DNA of 36,185 nt from Rhodothermales bacterium (lineage in GTDB: Bacteria > Bacteroidota > Rhodothermia > Rhodothermales > Bin80), in the NCBI GenBank assembly GCA_028278205.1, contig JANQES010000115.1, forward strand, positions 1 to 36,185, given 5' to 3'. Below are positions 1-7,346 of the stretch, piece after piece. Position numbers and translations under genes: made by a program. Position 1 is the first letter of the stretch; each line of letters starts with the position of its first letter. The notes beneath the pieces are model-generated. The model ran no database searches. It saw nothing but the letters and a program-made list of their open reading frames with translations, and was not told the origin of the DNA.

Positions 1-702
1 GATGTGCCCGAGATGACGATCAACGCCATCCGCATCACCGTCACCGCCGACACCGTCCATCGTATGGACTACATCGCGAATTACTTCTGGGACAACCTGT
101 CGAAGCTCTATCCGCTTCAATTCGAACCCGTGTATCTCTCGGAAGTGGGGAGAACGAACACCGTGATGCCCAAGGGCAAAGACTTCGTCGCGGCCTTTCG
201 GCGTGTAGAGGAATTAGGGATGCAGCGCAACGCCCTGGTGGGCACGGCCACCCGCCCGCTCGTCATCCGCGAGACGGCCTACTGCGACTCGTTGGAAGGA
301 CGGGGATTGTTCGTGACGCCGAATGGCTATCTGAGCCTCTGCTCTGAGATTAGCGTGCCCAGCGATCCCCGGAAAGACCGCTACTTCGTCGGCAAATATG
401 ATTTCCGCGAGAAACGGTTCAATATCGCCTCGGACGGCCCCGCCAAAGTCCGGTGCGCCCTGCCCTGGTGGTGTAATGGATGCTATGCGCAGTTTTCGTG
501 TCAGGGAGGCTGCGAGCCGCGTTCTCAGAACGATGATCCCCACGTGAGAAAGACCTGGTGCCAGATGGTCCGAGGCCACCTCAAGTGGACGTGGAGCGAC
601 GTGCGATCCGGCAGGCTGCCGTGCCGGATGCGTCTTGGAGATCGCCAGGGTGAAGAGTTGATCTGGCTCCCCATCTGGGAAGAATCCATGGCTATGGAAT
701 GA
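1..702 (+). CDS. Radical SAM/SPASM peptide maturase, C-terminal part (5' end outside window)
   Basis: The frame is open to the left edge, so the GTG at base 4 is probably internal and the N-terminal radical SAM core (CxxxCxxC) lies outside the window. Numbering from base 4, the visible part has the full seven-cysteine SPASM pattern: C94-x13-G108-x4-C113, a gap, C157-x2-C160-x5-C166-x3-C170, a gap, then C186. In known SPASM proteins these cysteines bind two auxiliary [4Fe-4S] clusters and the enzymes modify ribosomal peptides, for example by thioether or C-C crosslinks. The gene ends with TGA and is followed 22 nt later, on the same strand, by a small Cys-rich peptide gene, which fits a maturase/precursor pair. 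The SPASM call is firm. The substrate assignment is inferred from adjacency, and the chemistry cannot be read without the missing N-terminal half. Confidence 0.85.
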   Translation, partial: DVPEMTINAIRITVTADTVHRMDYIANYFWDNLSKLYPLQFEPVYLSEVGRTNTVMPKGKDFVAAFRRVEELGMQRNALVGTATRPLVIRETAYCDSLEGRGLFVTPNGYLSLCSEISVPSDPRKDRYFVGKYDFREKRFNIASDGPAKVRCALPWWCNGCYAQFSCQGGCEPRSQNDDPHVRKTWCQMVRGHLKWTWSDVRSGRLPCRMRLGDRQGEELIWLPIWEESMAME

Positions 703-707
703 CCTTT

Positions 708-736
708 AGAGGAAGGTACTGTCAATGCTGGAGGAA
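708..736 (+). promoter_or_regulatory. Two successive Shine-Dalgarno sequences for the Cys-rich peptide gene
   Basis: AGAGGAAGG at 708-716 lies 8 nt before the ATG at 725. A second purine box, GGAGGAA at 730-736, lies inside that reading frame, about 7 nt before an in-frame ATG at 743. Either start is plausible; the second box is closer to the consensus. Strong boxes are notable because Bacteroidota often use weak ones. Confidence 0.6.
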
Positions 737-925
737 GAAATCATGGATAGGTTGTCCGGCCGTCTCCGCAAGGAGGCTCTGGGGAAGCACGCGGCCTATC
801 GAAAACCAAACGTCGTAACGATGTCGCTGGCCGAACTGGTGAGCGCGATGATGGATGCGTCGCTGGCTACCGGATGCAAGTGCCAGTGTCAATGCCAGTG
901 CCAGGGGCAGAACCTGGCTTCATGA
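725..925 (+). CDS. Candidate RiPP precursor with alternating Cys-X core
   Basis: This 66-aa peptide (60 aa if started at the ATG at 743) has a charged N-terminal half resembling a leader (RLSGRLRKEALGKHAAYRK), a hydrophobic helix-like stretch (MSLAELVSAMMDASLA), then TG and the tract CKCQCQCQCQGQNLAS. Cysteines fall at 51, 53, 55, 57 and 59, that is every second residue. The core DNA from base 875 is a near-perfect 6-nt repeat (TGCCAG and variants), so it could expand or contract by slippage. It directly follows a SPASM radical SAM gene. Haft-type 'CXXX repeat' peptides with their own maturases are a conceptual parallel, but a CX period is not one I recognise. A metal-binding peptide is the main alternative. 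Real gene: likely. RiPP: inferred. Confidence 0.7.
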   Translation: MLEEEIMDRLSGRLRKEALGKHAAYRKPNVVTMSLAELVSAMMDASLATGCKCQCQCQCQGQNLAS

Positions 926-963
926 TGTAAGGAAATACCGCACGGGGAACGTCAACCTTTTTC

Positions 964-1803
964 TTACCCCACGTGTGTCTTCAGTTCCTCGCGGCAGTGT
1001 TTCTGGCGGAGTTTGCGGAGGGCTTTTTCTTTGATCTGGCGCACCCGCTCGCGCGTCAATCCAAAACGCTGGCCGACTTCTTCGAGCGTCAGTGCCCGCT
1101 CGCGTCCAATGCCGAAGTAGAGGCGAATGATCTCTGCCTCACGCGGTTGCAACAGACTCAGCGCTCGCTCAATGTCGATCTTCACCGACTCGTCGAGTAG
1201 CGAATCGTCCGGCGAGACCCCCTCGTCACTGGGTAGGACGTCGAGCAGGTTGTTGTCGTCGTTCTCCTTGAAGGGGGCATCCATCGAGAGGTGACGTCCA
1301 GCGTGCTGCATGGCCTGGCGCACTTTCTCGACGTCGATTTCGAGTTCGTTGGCGAGTTCTTCGAGGTTGGGCGCGCGTTCGTGCTCCTGGGCCAGGCGGG
1401 CGCTGGTCTTGCGTATTTTGGAGATCGTGCCGATGCGGTTGAGCGGTAGCCGGACGACCCGGCTCTGCTCGGCGAGAGCCTGGAGGATGGCCTGTCGGAT
1501 CCACCAGACGGCGTAGGAGATGAACTTGAAGCCGCGCGTTTCGTCGAAGCGCCGGGCGGCCTTGATCAGGCCGTAGTTACCTTCGTTGATCAGGTCGGTG
1601 AGATGCAGCCCCTGCCCCTGGTATTTCTTGGCGACCGAAACGACAAAGCGGAGGTTGGCGCGGGTGAGTTTGAGGAGGGCTTCTTCATCGCCTTGCTTGA
1701 TGCGACGGGCGAGTTCGGCCTCTTCGGCGGGTGTCACCAGATCGATCTGGCCGATCTCTTTGAGGTACTGATCCAGCATCCGCTGGCGACGAGGGACGTA
1801 CAT
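964..1803 (-). CDS. rpoD: RNA polymerase primary sigma factor RpoD/SigA (short Bacteroidota type)
   Basis: This 279-aa protein carries the sigma-70 core and directs RNA polymerase to housekeeping promoters. Region 1.2 is near the N-terminus (DQYLKEIG), followed by the conserved region 2 with NEGNYGLIKAARRFD and the -10 recognition stretch GFKFISYAVWWIRQAI. Region 3 (SKIRKTSARLAQ) and the region 4.2 helix-turn-helix (LTLEEVGQRFGLTRERVRQI) complete it. There is no long region 1.1 or non-conserved insert as in E. coli RpoD; about 280-290 aa is normal for Bacteroidota. The ATG at 1803 begins the protein immediately at region 1.2. It converges with the Cys-rich peptide gene, leaving 38 nt between stops. 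Group 1 versus a close group 2 paralogue cannot be settled from one locus, but the sequence fits the primary factor. Confidence 0.95.
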   Translation of the reverse strand: MYVPRRQRMLDQYLKEIGQIDLVTPAEEAELARRIKQGDEEALLKLTRANLRFVVSVAKKYQGQGLHLTDLINEGNYGLIKAARRFDETRGFKFISYAVWWIRQAILQALAEQSRVVRLPLNRIGTISKIRKTSARLAQEHERAPNLEELANELEIDVEKVRQAMQHAGRHLSMDAPFKENDDNNLLDVLPSDEGVSPDDSLLDESVKIDIERALSLLQPREAEIIRLYFGIGRERALTLEEVGQRFGLTRERVRQIKEKALRKLRQKHCREELKTHVG

Positions 1804-1873
1804 GAGGCTCTGGTTTGAGGAGAAAAGGGTCCTACATGCCCTACGGATGGAAAGATCCCGGCTTGAGGGGGCT

Positions 1874-2024
1874 GATTTTGGATTTTAGATTTTGGATTTT
1901 AGATTTTGGATTGTTGATCGGACGCGAGTCTGGCACCCGAACAAGCCGCGACGGCTGGAATTGCTGAGGCTTTTTCGATTATTGAAAACGAAGCAGGCTG
2001 CACCCAATCCAGAATCTAAAATCG
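1874..2024. repeat. Word repeat family A, inverted pair (copy A1)
   Basis: The left arm (1874-1913) reiterates GATTTTGGATTTTA-type units. The right arm (2003-2024) carries the reverse complement (CCCAATCCAGAATCTAAAAT) and abuts the stop codon of the GH20 gene at 2025. The roughly 90 nt between the arms show no gene. Related words occur at 22130-22212, 23547-23565 and 30227-30424. The rpoD upstream region (1804-1873) shows no clear promoter. Confidence 0.75.
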
Positions 2025-4625
2025 TCAGAGGATCCGATATCGATTCTTGTAGCTGCGCACGGTTTCGTCGGGGAGGCGGAAGGAAAAACCCCACCCGCCG
2101 GCGCCCTGGCTTACCTTCAGCATCAGGTAATTGCGGCCTTCGTTGAGCGGCAACCAGGCTTCGTCCTCGTCGATCATCAGGTTGCGTTTGGCCTGTTTGT
2201 CGAAGACCACCGCGCCGTTGAGAAAGACCGTGATGCCGTCGTTGCTGCCGAGCGTGGCGCGCACCCGCCGGGCGTCGGGACTGTCGAGGGTAGCGAAGGC
2301 GTAGAGCGCTGTGTAGCGGTTGTTTTCCGGATACGCAGCCGCCAGGTCCACCACGGCGAGTAGCGGCGAGGCGAGACGGTGCCAGCGGTACGTCGTGCCC
2401 TCGTAGTCCCACTCTATGGCAACGCCGGGGCGAGCCGCTCGTTCGCCGCCCATGGCCGCGAGGTAATCCACCGCAGCGCCCTCTGCACCCTGCGGGTTGG
2501 GCAACGGGCCGCTCACGAGCCATTCCCGAAAATACCGCCCTTCGCTCGCTTCGATAGCCATACGCACCTCTGCCGGCGGCGGTAAAAAGTGGCCTTTGTC
2601 GAAATCGCTCAGGGCCTGCATCACACGCCGCTCGGCGTCGGCCAGCGCCTCGTGTTGGGCTTCGAACCGCTCCATCACCAGATCGAGCGCATACGTTCGG
2701 TTCTCGCGCAGCCAGAGCGCGCGGAAGTCGCCGGCCCGCGCGTCGAGGCTTTGGCGGCTCTGGCCGAGGCGGTCGAGGGTTTCGACCAGCAGCGCGCGGG
2801 CGGCCAGGGGCGCCTCGCGTTGTTGGAGCGAGGCTTCGTGGTAGGCGTCGGCAGCCTCAACCAGGGCCAGGCGTCGCTCGGCCAGGTGCCGGTAGAGCGC
2901 CGCCGTGAAGCGGAAATAGTCGCGGTCGCCGCCGTAGACGAGCGGGTCGGTGTCGTCGAGGGCCTGCGTGGCGGTGTCGCTCAGGGCGAGGACGCGGTCC
3001 CAGTCGGTCAGGCTCAGGCGCAGGCGTTGGCCGCGGTCAGGGAGGAGGAGGCTCCAGAGCACCCGCTCGTTCATGCCGTCGGTGGGTTCGAGGTCGGTCA
3101 GGCGGTTCAGGTGATGGATTGCCCGCGTGAGGCCGCCGCGCGGGTCGCCGTAGAGGCCCGCGTTGAAACGCCGGTCGAAGTCGAGGACATCGTCCGGGGA
3201 CGAATGCCAGCTTTGATCGGCGCTGTAGGCGACGCCGTACCAGTCGCGGGAGAAAAGGGCGCTGCCGCCGTCGTCCCAGACCGTGTTGACCATGCCCATC
3301 ACACCGCGCCGGACGCCGTCGGCCACGAACTGCCGGATGTTGGCCGTCGCCTGCCGGAAGTCGGGCATGATGCGGTTCGAGTTGAGCACACCGGGGACGA
3401 CCATCACGTCGAAACCGGCCTGTTGGAAGGGTTCGATGATCGGGTCGAAGGAAGCCTGCGCATCGTAATTCCACGTCAACATGATGATGTCGCGCGGGAG
3501 CAAGTCGAGCACCTCCGGGTGTTGAAGGACCACGTCGCCCCACATCATCGTGCGGACGCCGAGGTCGCGCAGCACGTCGTGCATGCGCCCGATATGCTCG
3601 GCATAGACGATGCCCTTGCCGAGGCTGTCTACCCGCCCTTTCGACGCGCCGCGCCCCAGGTCAAACGTTTCGTCGCTGTTTACATTAAAAAAAGGAGCGC
3701 CGAAGGCCGGCACCATTTCGCTGTAAATATCACGCAGCAATTCGATGCTTTCCGGCAGCACCGGCGAGAGCAAGCGCCCGCTTTCGCCGAGCGGGCTGTA
3801 GGCTGGATGCGCCAGAATCTTTTCGAAATGCCCGAACGATTGAAAGCTGCCGACGAGTTGGACGTGGTAGCGCCGGGCGTACTCGGCCAACGCCCTCCAC
3901 TCCTCGATGGAGATCGCCCCGCCCGCCGGGGCGAAGTCGCCATGCTGCTCCGTCGCCACCACGTGCTCCGTGTAATACATCAGCATGTTGATCTTCATCT
4001 CGGCGAGGCGGCGGACCTGTTGTCTGAGAAAAGCCGTCGTGGGCACCGGTCCCCGGCTGATGTCATCCATCAGGCCCCGATAGCGCAGGTCCGGCCAGTC
4101 GATCACTTTGACGGCGTCGAGCGCGTGCTCCGAGTGGGCGGCTCGCAGCAGTTGTTTGAGCGTCTGCGCGCCGTAGTAGAGGCCCGCGCGGGTGTTGGCC
4201 GCGATGAGGATCTCGTCCGGCTGAATCAGGAGCACGTAGCCTTCCTCGCCGATGCGGTCGTCGGGCCAGAGGCCGTGCTCCCGGCAGCGTGCTCCGAAGG
4301 CGGCATCTTCGCCGGGCAGGCCGAGCCAGATGGTCCGCCGTGCCGAAACATCGTGCTCCGGCGCATTTTCAAAGAGGAGGCGGAAGGCTGCCTGAAGCTC
4401 GCGGACGGGCAATGTCAGGCCGCTGGTATCGGAAGCTGCCAGCCGGATCGTCGTGTTGGCCGGATCGAGCACAAAACGGCCTGCCTGCGCTTCGGCTTCT
4501 TGCGGATGGGGCACGACCGGGAGCACGACATCCTGTCCATGCGCCATCGCCGGAGCAAGCAGGAGCAGCAGGGCAAGGATGCTGGTGCAGATCCAGTGCC
4601 ATTCAAAAAATACACACGTTGTCAT
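2025..4625 (-). CDS. Secreted glycoside hydrolase family 20-like protein
   Basis: The protein is 866 aa from the ATG at 4625. That start is chosen because it gives a signal peptide (SILALLLLLAPAMAHGQ) and overlaps the upstream stop as ATGA. Residues about 35-170 resemble the GH20b N-terminal domain (ends GLYYGAQTLKQLL). A TIM barrel follows, starting RYRGLMDDISRG, with the Asp-Glu pair expected of GH20 catalysis at about D318-E319 (NVNSDETFDLG). About 300 helical residues come next, then a C-terminal jelly-roll-like module (GSNDGITVFLNGAVVF). GH20 enzymes remove terminal N-acetylhexosamines by substrate-assisted catalysis. The usual HLTDDQ barrel motif is replaced by YYTEHV, so this is a divergent member whose substrate may differ. 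Coupling to the sugar isomerase-like gene supports a carbohydrate role. Confidence 0.88.
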   Translation of the reverse strand: MTTCVFFEWHWICTSILALLLLLAPAMAHGQDVVLPVVPHPQEAEAQAGRFVLDPANTTIRLAASDTSGLTLPVRELQAAFRLLFENAPEHDVSARRTIWLGLPGEDAAFGARCREHGLWPDDRIGEEGYVLLIQPDEILIAANTRAGLYYGAQTLKQLLRAAHSEHALDAVKVIDWPDLRYRGLMDDISRGPVPTTAFLRQQVRRLAEMKINMLMYYTEHVVATEQHGDFAPAGGAISIEEWRALAEYARRYHVQLVGSFQSFGHFEKILAHPAYSPLGESGRLLSPVLPESIELLRDIYSEMVPAFGAPFFNVNSDETFDLGRGASKGRVDSLGKGIVYAEHIGRMHDVLRDLGVRTMMWGDVVLQHPEVLDLLPRDIIMLTWNYDAQASFDPIIEPFQQAGFDVMVVPGVLNSNRIMPDFRQATANIRQFVADGVRRGVMGMVNTVWDDGGSALFSRDWYGVAYSADQSWHSSPDDVLDFDRRFNAGLYGDPRGGLTRAIHHLNRLTDLEPTDGMNERVLWSLLLPDRGQRLRLSLTDWDRVLALSDTATQALDDTDPLVYGGDRDYFRFTAALYRHLAERRLALVEAADAYHEASLQQREAPLAARALLVETLDRLGQSRQSLDARAGDFRALWLRENRTYALDLVMERFEAQHEALADAERRVMQALSDFDKGHFLPPPAEVRMAIEASEGRYFREWLVSGPLPNPQGAEGAAVDYLAAMGGERAARPGVAIEWDYEGTTYRWHRLASPLLAVVDLAAAYPENNRYTALYAFATLDSPDARRVRATLGSNDGITVFLNGAVVFDKQAKRNLMIDEDEAWLPLNEGRNYLMLKVSQGAGGWGFSFRLPDETVRSYKNRYRIL

Positions 4626-5569
4626 TGCGCTTCCTTGTTGGCTGTTGAATGCCACCGGTCCGCGAGCCATCGCGCTGCCTGCCTATACGCCGCGTCGATA
4701 TCGGCGATGTCCGATTCGTCGCCGCCGATGTCCAGGCCGAAGTGACCGTCGAAGCCGATCACGTCAAGCGTTTCGAAAAACGGTTCCCAGGCGATAGCGC
4801 CGTCGCCCGGCGCGAGATGCTCCAGCCGGATGCCGCGATTATCTGAGAGGTGGATGTAATCGACGTGCCCGGCCAGGCGACGCAGCGAGAGCGCGAGGTT
4901 TTCTTTCTGAACGAACTGATTGGCGGTATCGAACGTGAAACGCAGGTTGTCGCGCCCGACGGTGTCGTAGAACCGCAGGAAGTCGCCGGCGGTGGCGCAG
5001 AGCACGCCGAGGCAGGGATGCATCTGGTAGGTAAGGTCGTGCTCCGAGGCGATGTCGCAGGCGGCGCGGTAGGTTTGCGCGAGGTCGTTCCAATACTTTT
5101 TCCAGTCCAGATTCCGTGGCAGGAAGGCAGCATGGAGCACATCGGCATCGTAGTGGCGCGCAACGGGGATGTCGTCGGGAAACTGATACGGTGGCAGCGG
5201 CGCGTTGTCGAGCACGCCGTGTGCTCCGAGGAGACGAGCAATCTCACATCCTTTTTCGAAGAGCCGCAGGTTGTGCTCCCGCGTGGCGGCATCAGCGGCG
5301 GAGAGACCGGGGAGAACGATGCAGAAATAAGGCACGAGTAAATCCAACGCCTGTATTTGCTCCCGGAGCACGCAGCGCTGTTCGTACACTTTCAGTAAGT
5401 GCTCCTCGCGGATACCTTCCAACTCCACACTCCGGAAACCCAGCGCTTTCATCTCCTCCAGATGCCGCCCGGTCTCCTCAGCCGGCGGCGGGTACCCGTA
5501 CTTCGTGATCGGATAGAGGTAGCAGCACGTAATGGCAGGGTTGAACATGGCTTTGGAGGATGGCGGCAT
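4622..5569 (-). CDS. Sugar phosphate isomerase/epimerase family TIM-barrel protein
   Basis: This 315-aa protein (start at 5569) resembles the xylose isomerase-like/AP endonuclease 2 TIM-barrel superfamily (PF01261). Recognisable parts are the first strand and helix with MKALGFRSVELEG, then LRFTFDTANQF, HVDYIHLSDNRG, a late GDGAIAWEPFFETL and GHFGLDIGGDE, which hold the metal-binding acidic and His residues of this fold. There is no signal peptide, so it is likely cytoplasmic. Its TGA overlaps the ATG of the GH20 gene by the ATGA arrangement, implying translational coupling. An open extension upstream (TTG at 5632) runs into an intergenic repeat and is not credible. The exact sugar substrate cannot be named; many relatives act as inosose, tagatose or hydroxypyruvate isomerases/epimerases. 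Confidence 0.88.
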   Translation of the reverse strand: MPPSSKAMFNPAITCCYLYPITKYGYPPPAEETGRHLEEMKALGFRSVELEGIREEHLLKVYEQRCVLREQIQALDLLVPYFCIVLPGLSAADAATREHNLRLFEKGCEIARLLGAHGVLDNAPLPPYQFPDDIPVARHYDADVLHAAFLPRNLDWKKYWNDLAQTYRAACDIASEHDLTYQMHPCLGVLCATAGDFLRFYDTVGRDNLRFTFDTANQFVQKENLALSLRRLAGHVDYIHLSDNRGIRLEHLAPGDGAIAWEPFFETLDVIGFDGHFGLDIGGDESDIADIDAAYRQAARWLADRWHSTANKEAQ

Positions 5570-5578
5570 ATCGGATTC

Positions 5579-5637
5579 TTCGTAGTGCGTGGTAGGTGAT
5601 CGTGGCTCCTTTACGCAATACGAAGTACGCAATAATC
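5579..5637. repeat. Word repeat family E, inverted pair (copy E1)
   Basis: TTCGTAGTGCGT (5579-5590) faces ACGCAATACGAA (5613-5624) with one mismatch, and a further ACGCAATAATC tail runs to the TGA of the Nramp gene (5636-5638). The repeat fills the spacer between the transporter and the isomerase. Other copies: 28851-28920, 31171-31231, 33806-33862. Confidence 0.7.
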
Positions 5638-6868
5638 AAAACAAATCCCGCAGCCCGATGATACCCGTGATGGCCATGAGGATGGAGAACAGAAAGATAA
5701 GCACCATGGTGATGTTCATGGCGCGGCCCGAGGTGTAGGCGCCCATCACCGATTTCTTGTTCTGAAGCAGGAGCATCAGCAGGATGATCAACGGGGTCGC
5801 CAGCGTGATCAGGGCTTGCGAGGCAATCATCACCAGCACCGGACGCCCGCCGAAGATGGGCACGACCAGCCCCAGCGAGATCACGAACAGCACAATGAGG
5901 CGGGATTGCCCCGAGCGCATGTCGCGTTCGGTGTTGTTATAGTCGGCCAGCAGCCAGGGCGCCAGGATGGCAATCGGGAATAACGACGAGAGGCCGGCGC
6001 AGACAATGCCGGCGACGAAGATCGAGATGGCAAAACGCCCGGCCAGCGGTTCGAGCAGGCGCACCATGTCGATGGCGTTGTCGACGCGTTCACCGCGCGG
6101 GTGCAGCGTCCCGGCGGCGCACGCCATGATGGCGAGGCTGAGCAGGAACATCACCAGCGCCGAGATCAGCGCGTCGCGCCGTTCTATTTTCAAATCGTCT
6201 ACGCCCCAGCCTTTCTCTTTGACCAGGATCGAGCGGACGACGTAGATGACCCCGCCCATCGTCGTGCCGGCCATCCCGGCGATCAAGAGCGCGGCGTTGG
6301 CTTCTCGCGGGATGCGCGGAATCAAGCCTTGAAGCACGTCGCCGGGGTCGGGGATGACCATGAACGTCGTCAGCAAAAAGCTCAAGCCCATCATCCCCAC
6401 AAACACGACCAGGATCTTTTCGAAGAAGCGGTAGCGCCCGTTGAGGAAGATGGCGTAGAGCACCGCGCCGAAGACGGCGGCCAGCACGATGGTGTTGAAG
6501 CCCTCCCCGGAGGCCGTCAGCGGGCGCGACCATTCCTGCACCGTCTGCACTACAATCGCCATCACGCCCATGCTCGAGACGAACTCGCTGAAGAGCAGCG
6601 AGACCAGCACGAACAGTGCCGCGCCTTTGCCGAAATGGGTCTTGAAGCTGTAGAGCGCCGTCTCGCCCGTGACGGCGGTATAGCGCCCGAAGGCGACGAT
6701 GAGCACGAACGTAAAAACGCACGACAACAGCAGCGGCCACATCAGCACCATCCCGTATTCGGCTCCGGTGGCGGCCATCGTGGTGATGCTGCCCGTGCCG
6801 ATGTTGTAGCCAACCAGAAAAAGACCCGGCCCCAGGACGCCGAGCAAGGCGAGCAGCTTTTTCCACAT
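5636..6868 (-). CDS. Nramp-related inner-membrane transporter lacking the canonical metal-site motifs
   Basis: This is a 410-aa polytopic membrane protein with about 10-11 hydrophobic helices and the LeuT-fold layout of Nramp proteins. The N-terminal helix reads GPGLFLVGYNIGTGSITTM at the position where true Nramp Mn/Fe transporters carry DPGN. Helix 6 reads AGMAGTTMGGVIYVV where the MPHN metal-binding motif would be. Both canonical metal ligands are therefore absent, as in several Nramp-related clades with changed substrate. It is the first gene of a run (transporter, isomerase, GH20) on the minus strand, with an E repeat before the next gene. A role in uptake linked to sugar breakdown is possible but only by neighbourhood. 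Fold assignment is confident; the transported ion or solute is unknown. Confidence 0.85.
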   Translation of the reverse strand: MWKKLLALLGVLGPGLFLVGYNIGTGSITTMAATGAEYGMVLMWPLLLSCVFTFVLIVAFGRYTAVTGETALYSFKTHFGKGAALFVLVSLLFSEFVSSMGVMAIVVQTVQEWSRPLTASGEGFNTIVLAAVFGAVLYAIFLNGRYRFFEKILVVFVGMMGLSFLLTTFMVIPDPGDVLQGLIPRIPREANAALLIAGMAGTTMGGVIYVVRSILVKEKGWGVDDLKIERRDALISALVMFLLSLAIMACAAGTLHPRGERVDNAIDMVRLLEPLAGRFAISIFVAGIVCAGLSSLFPIAILAPWLLADYNNTERDMRSGQSRLIVLFVISLGLVVPIFGGRPVLVMIASQALITLATPLIILLMLLLQNKKSVMGAYTSGRAMNITMVLIFLFSILMAITGIIGLRDLF

Positions 6869-6900
6869 AATCGTGATGTGTTTCGTCAGGATCCCCCGTG

Positions 6901-7082
6901 TCAGGCGAATGTACGAAGACGGGGGGAGTTTTGTAGGCTGGGGAGCCGGGGGTGCTCTGGATTGGCACGCGCGGTGATTACATCGGCGGATTCATTCTGC
7001 GCCGTGAACATGGCGTCGGTGCAGCCAGAGAGGCCTGTGCCGAGGAAGAGCAGGGTCAGGAAAAAGAAAAGGAGCGCGTCAT
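6901..7082 (-). pseudogene. Small lipoprotein gene with an apparent one-base frameshift
   Basis: From the ATG at 7082 the frame reads MTRSFSFS then TGA. Adding one T to the T-run at 7061-7065 gives a complete lipoprotein signal, MTRSFSFFLTLLFLG then TGLSGC, with a lipobox L-S-G-C. A short mature part follows (starts TDAMFTAQNESADV) and ends at the TGA at 6901-6903. Without the correction the lipobox frame has no start codon between its upstream stop and the hydrophobic core. It is either a genuine pseudogene, a phase-variable homopolymer, or an assembly error. It lies 32 nt upstream of the Nramp gene on the same strand. I do not recognise the mature sequence. Confidence 0.4.
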
Positions 7083-7140
7083 CGCTTTCAGGGCTTCACA
7101 GGCTCCTTCTGCACGCGATACTCAGACCGCTCGATGGCCT

Positions 7141-7157
7141 GGTTACTTTGAGTAACC
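7141..7157. promoter_or_regulatory. Perfect inverted repeat, candidate operator upstream of TonB receptor
   Basis: GGTTACT-TTG-AGTAACC is a 7-bp perfect dyad with a 3-nt centre. It lies about 60 nt upstream of the -35 box at 7219 and on the far side of the lipoprotein remnant's start. The size is typical of a dimeric regulator site, but no cognate regulator is adjacent and chance is not excluded. Confidence 0.35.
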
Positions 7158-7218
7158 GCGTAGCGCTACTTCACACACCGACGAGCGAGATACCCCGGAT
7201 GCGGCAAGAGCATTCGAA

Positions 7219-7247
7219 TTGACAATAGCGCCCTGGATAGATAATAT
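7219..7247 (+). promoter_or_regulatory. Consensus sigma-70 promoter for the TonB receptor gene
   Basis: TTGACA at 7219-7224, a 17-nt spacer, and TAATAT at 7242-7247 match the classical -35/-10 arrangement, predicting a transcript start near 7254 and a leader of roughly 90 nt before the ATG at 7347. This is not the TTTG/TAnnTTTG promoter usual in Bacteroidota. The leader contains a weak dyad (ATGCGCA near 7258, TGCGCAT near 7297). Confidence 0.6.
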
Positions 7248-7346
7248 GTAGACCCGATGCGCATTTCTGAATAATCATACCTCGATTACAGCGTGTGCGC
7301 ATAGGTGCCCCCGTCCTGCCTTCTTCACACGCCGCCACCGCTGCCT

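Noticed and set aside
4..6. GTG at base 4 as the true start of the SPASM gene
   Set aside because: The frame is open to the edge and the radical SAM core is missing, so the gene must extend upstream.
2589..4745. Very long plus-strand open frame (718 codons) opposite the GH20 gene
   Set aside because: It is a GC-rich antisense shadow: it has no domain pattern, while the minus strand encodes a clear GH20-like protein.
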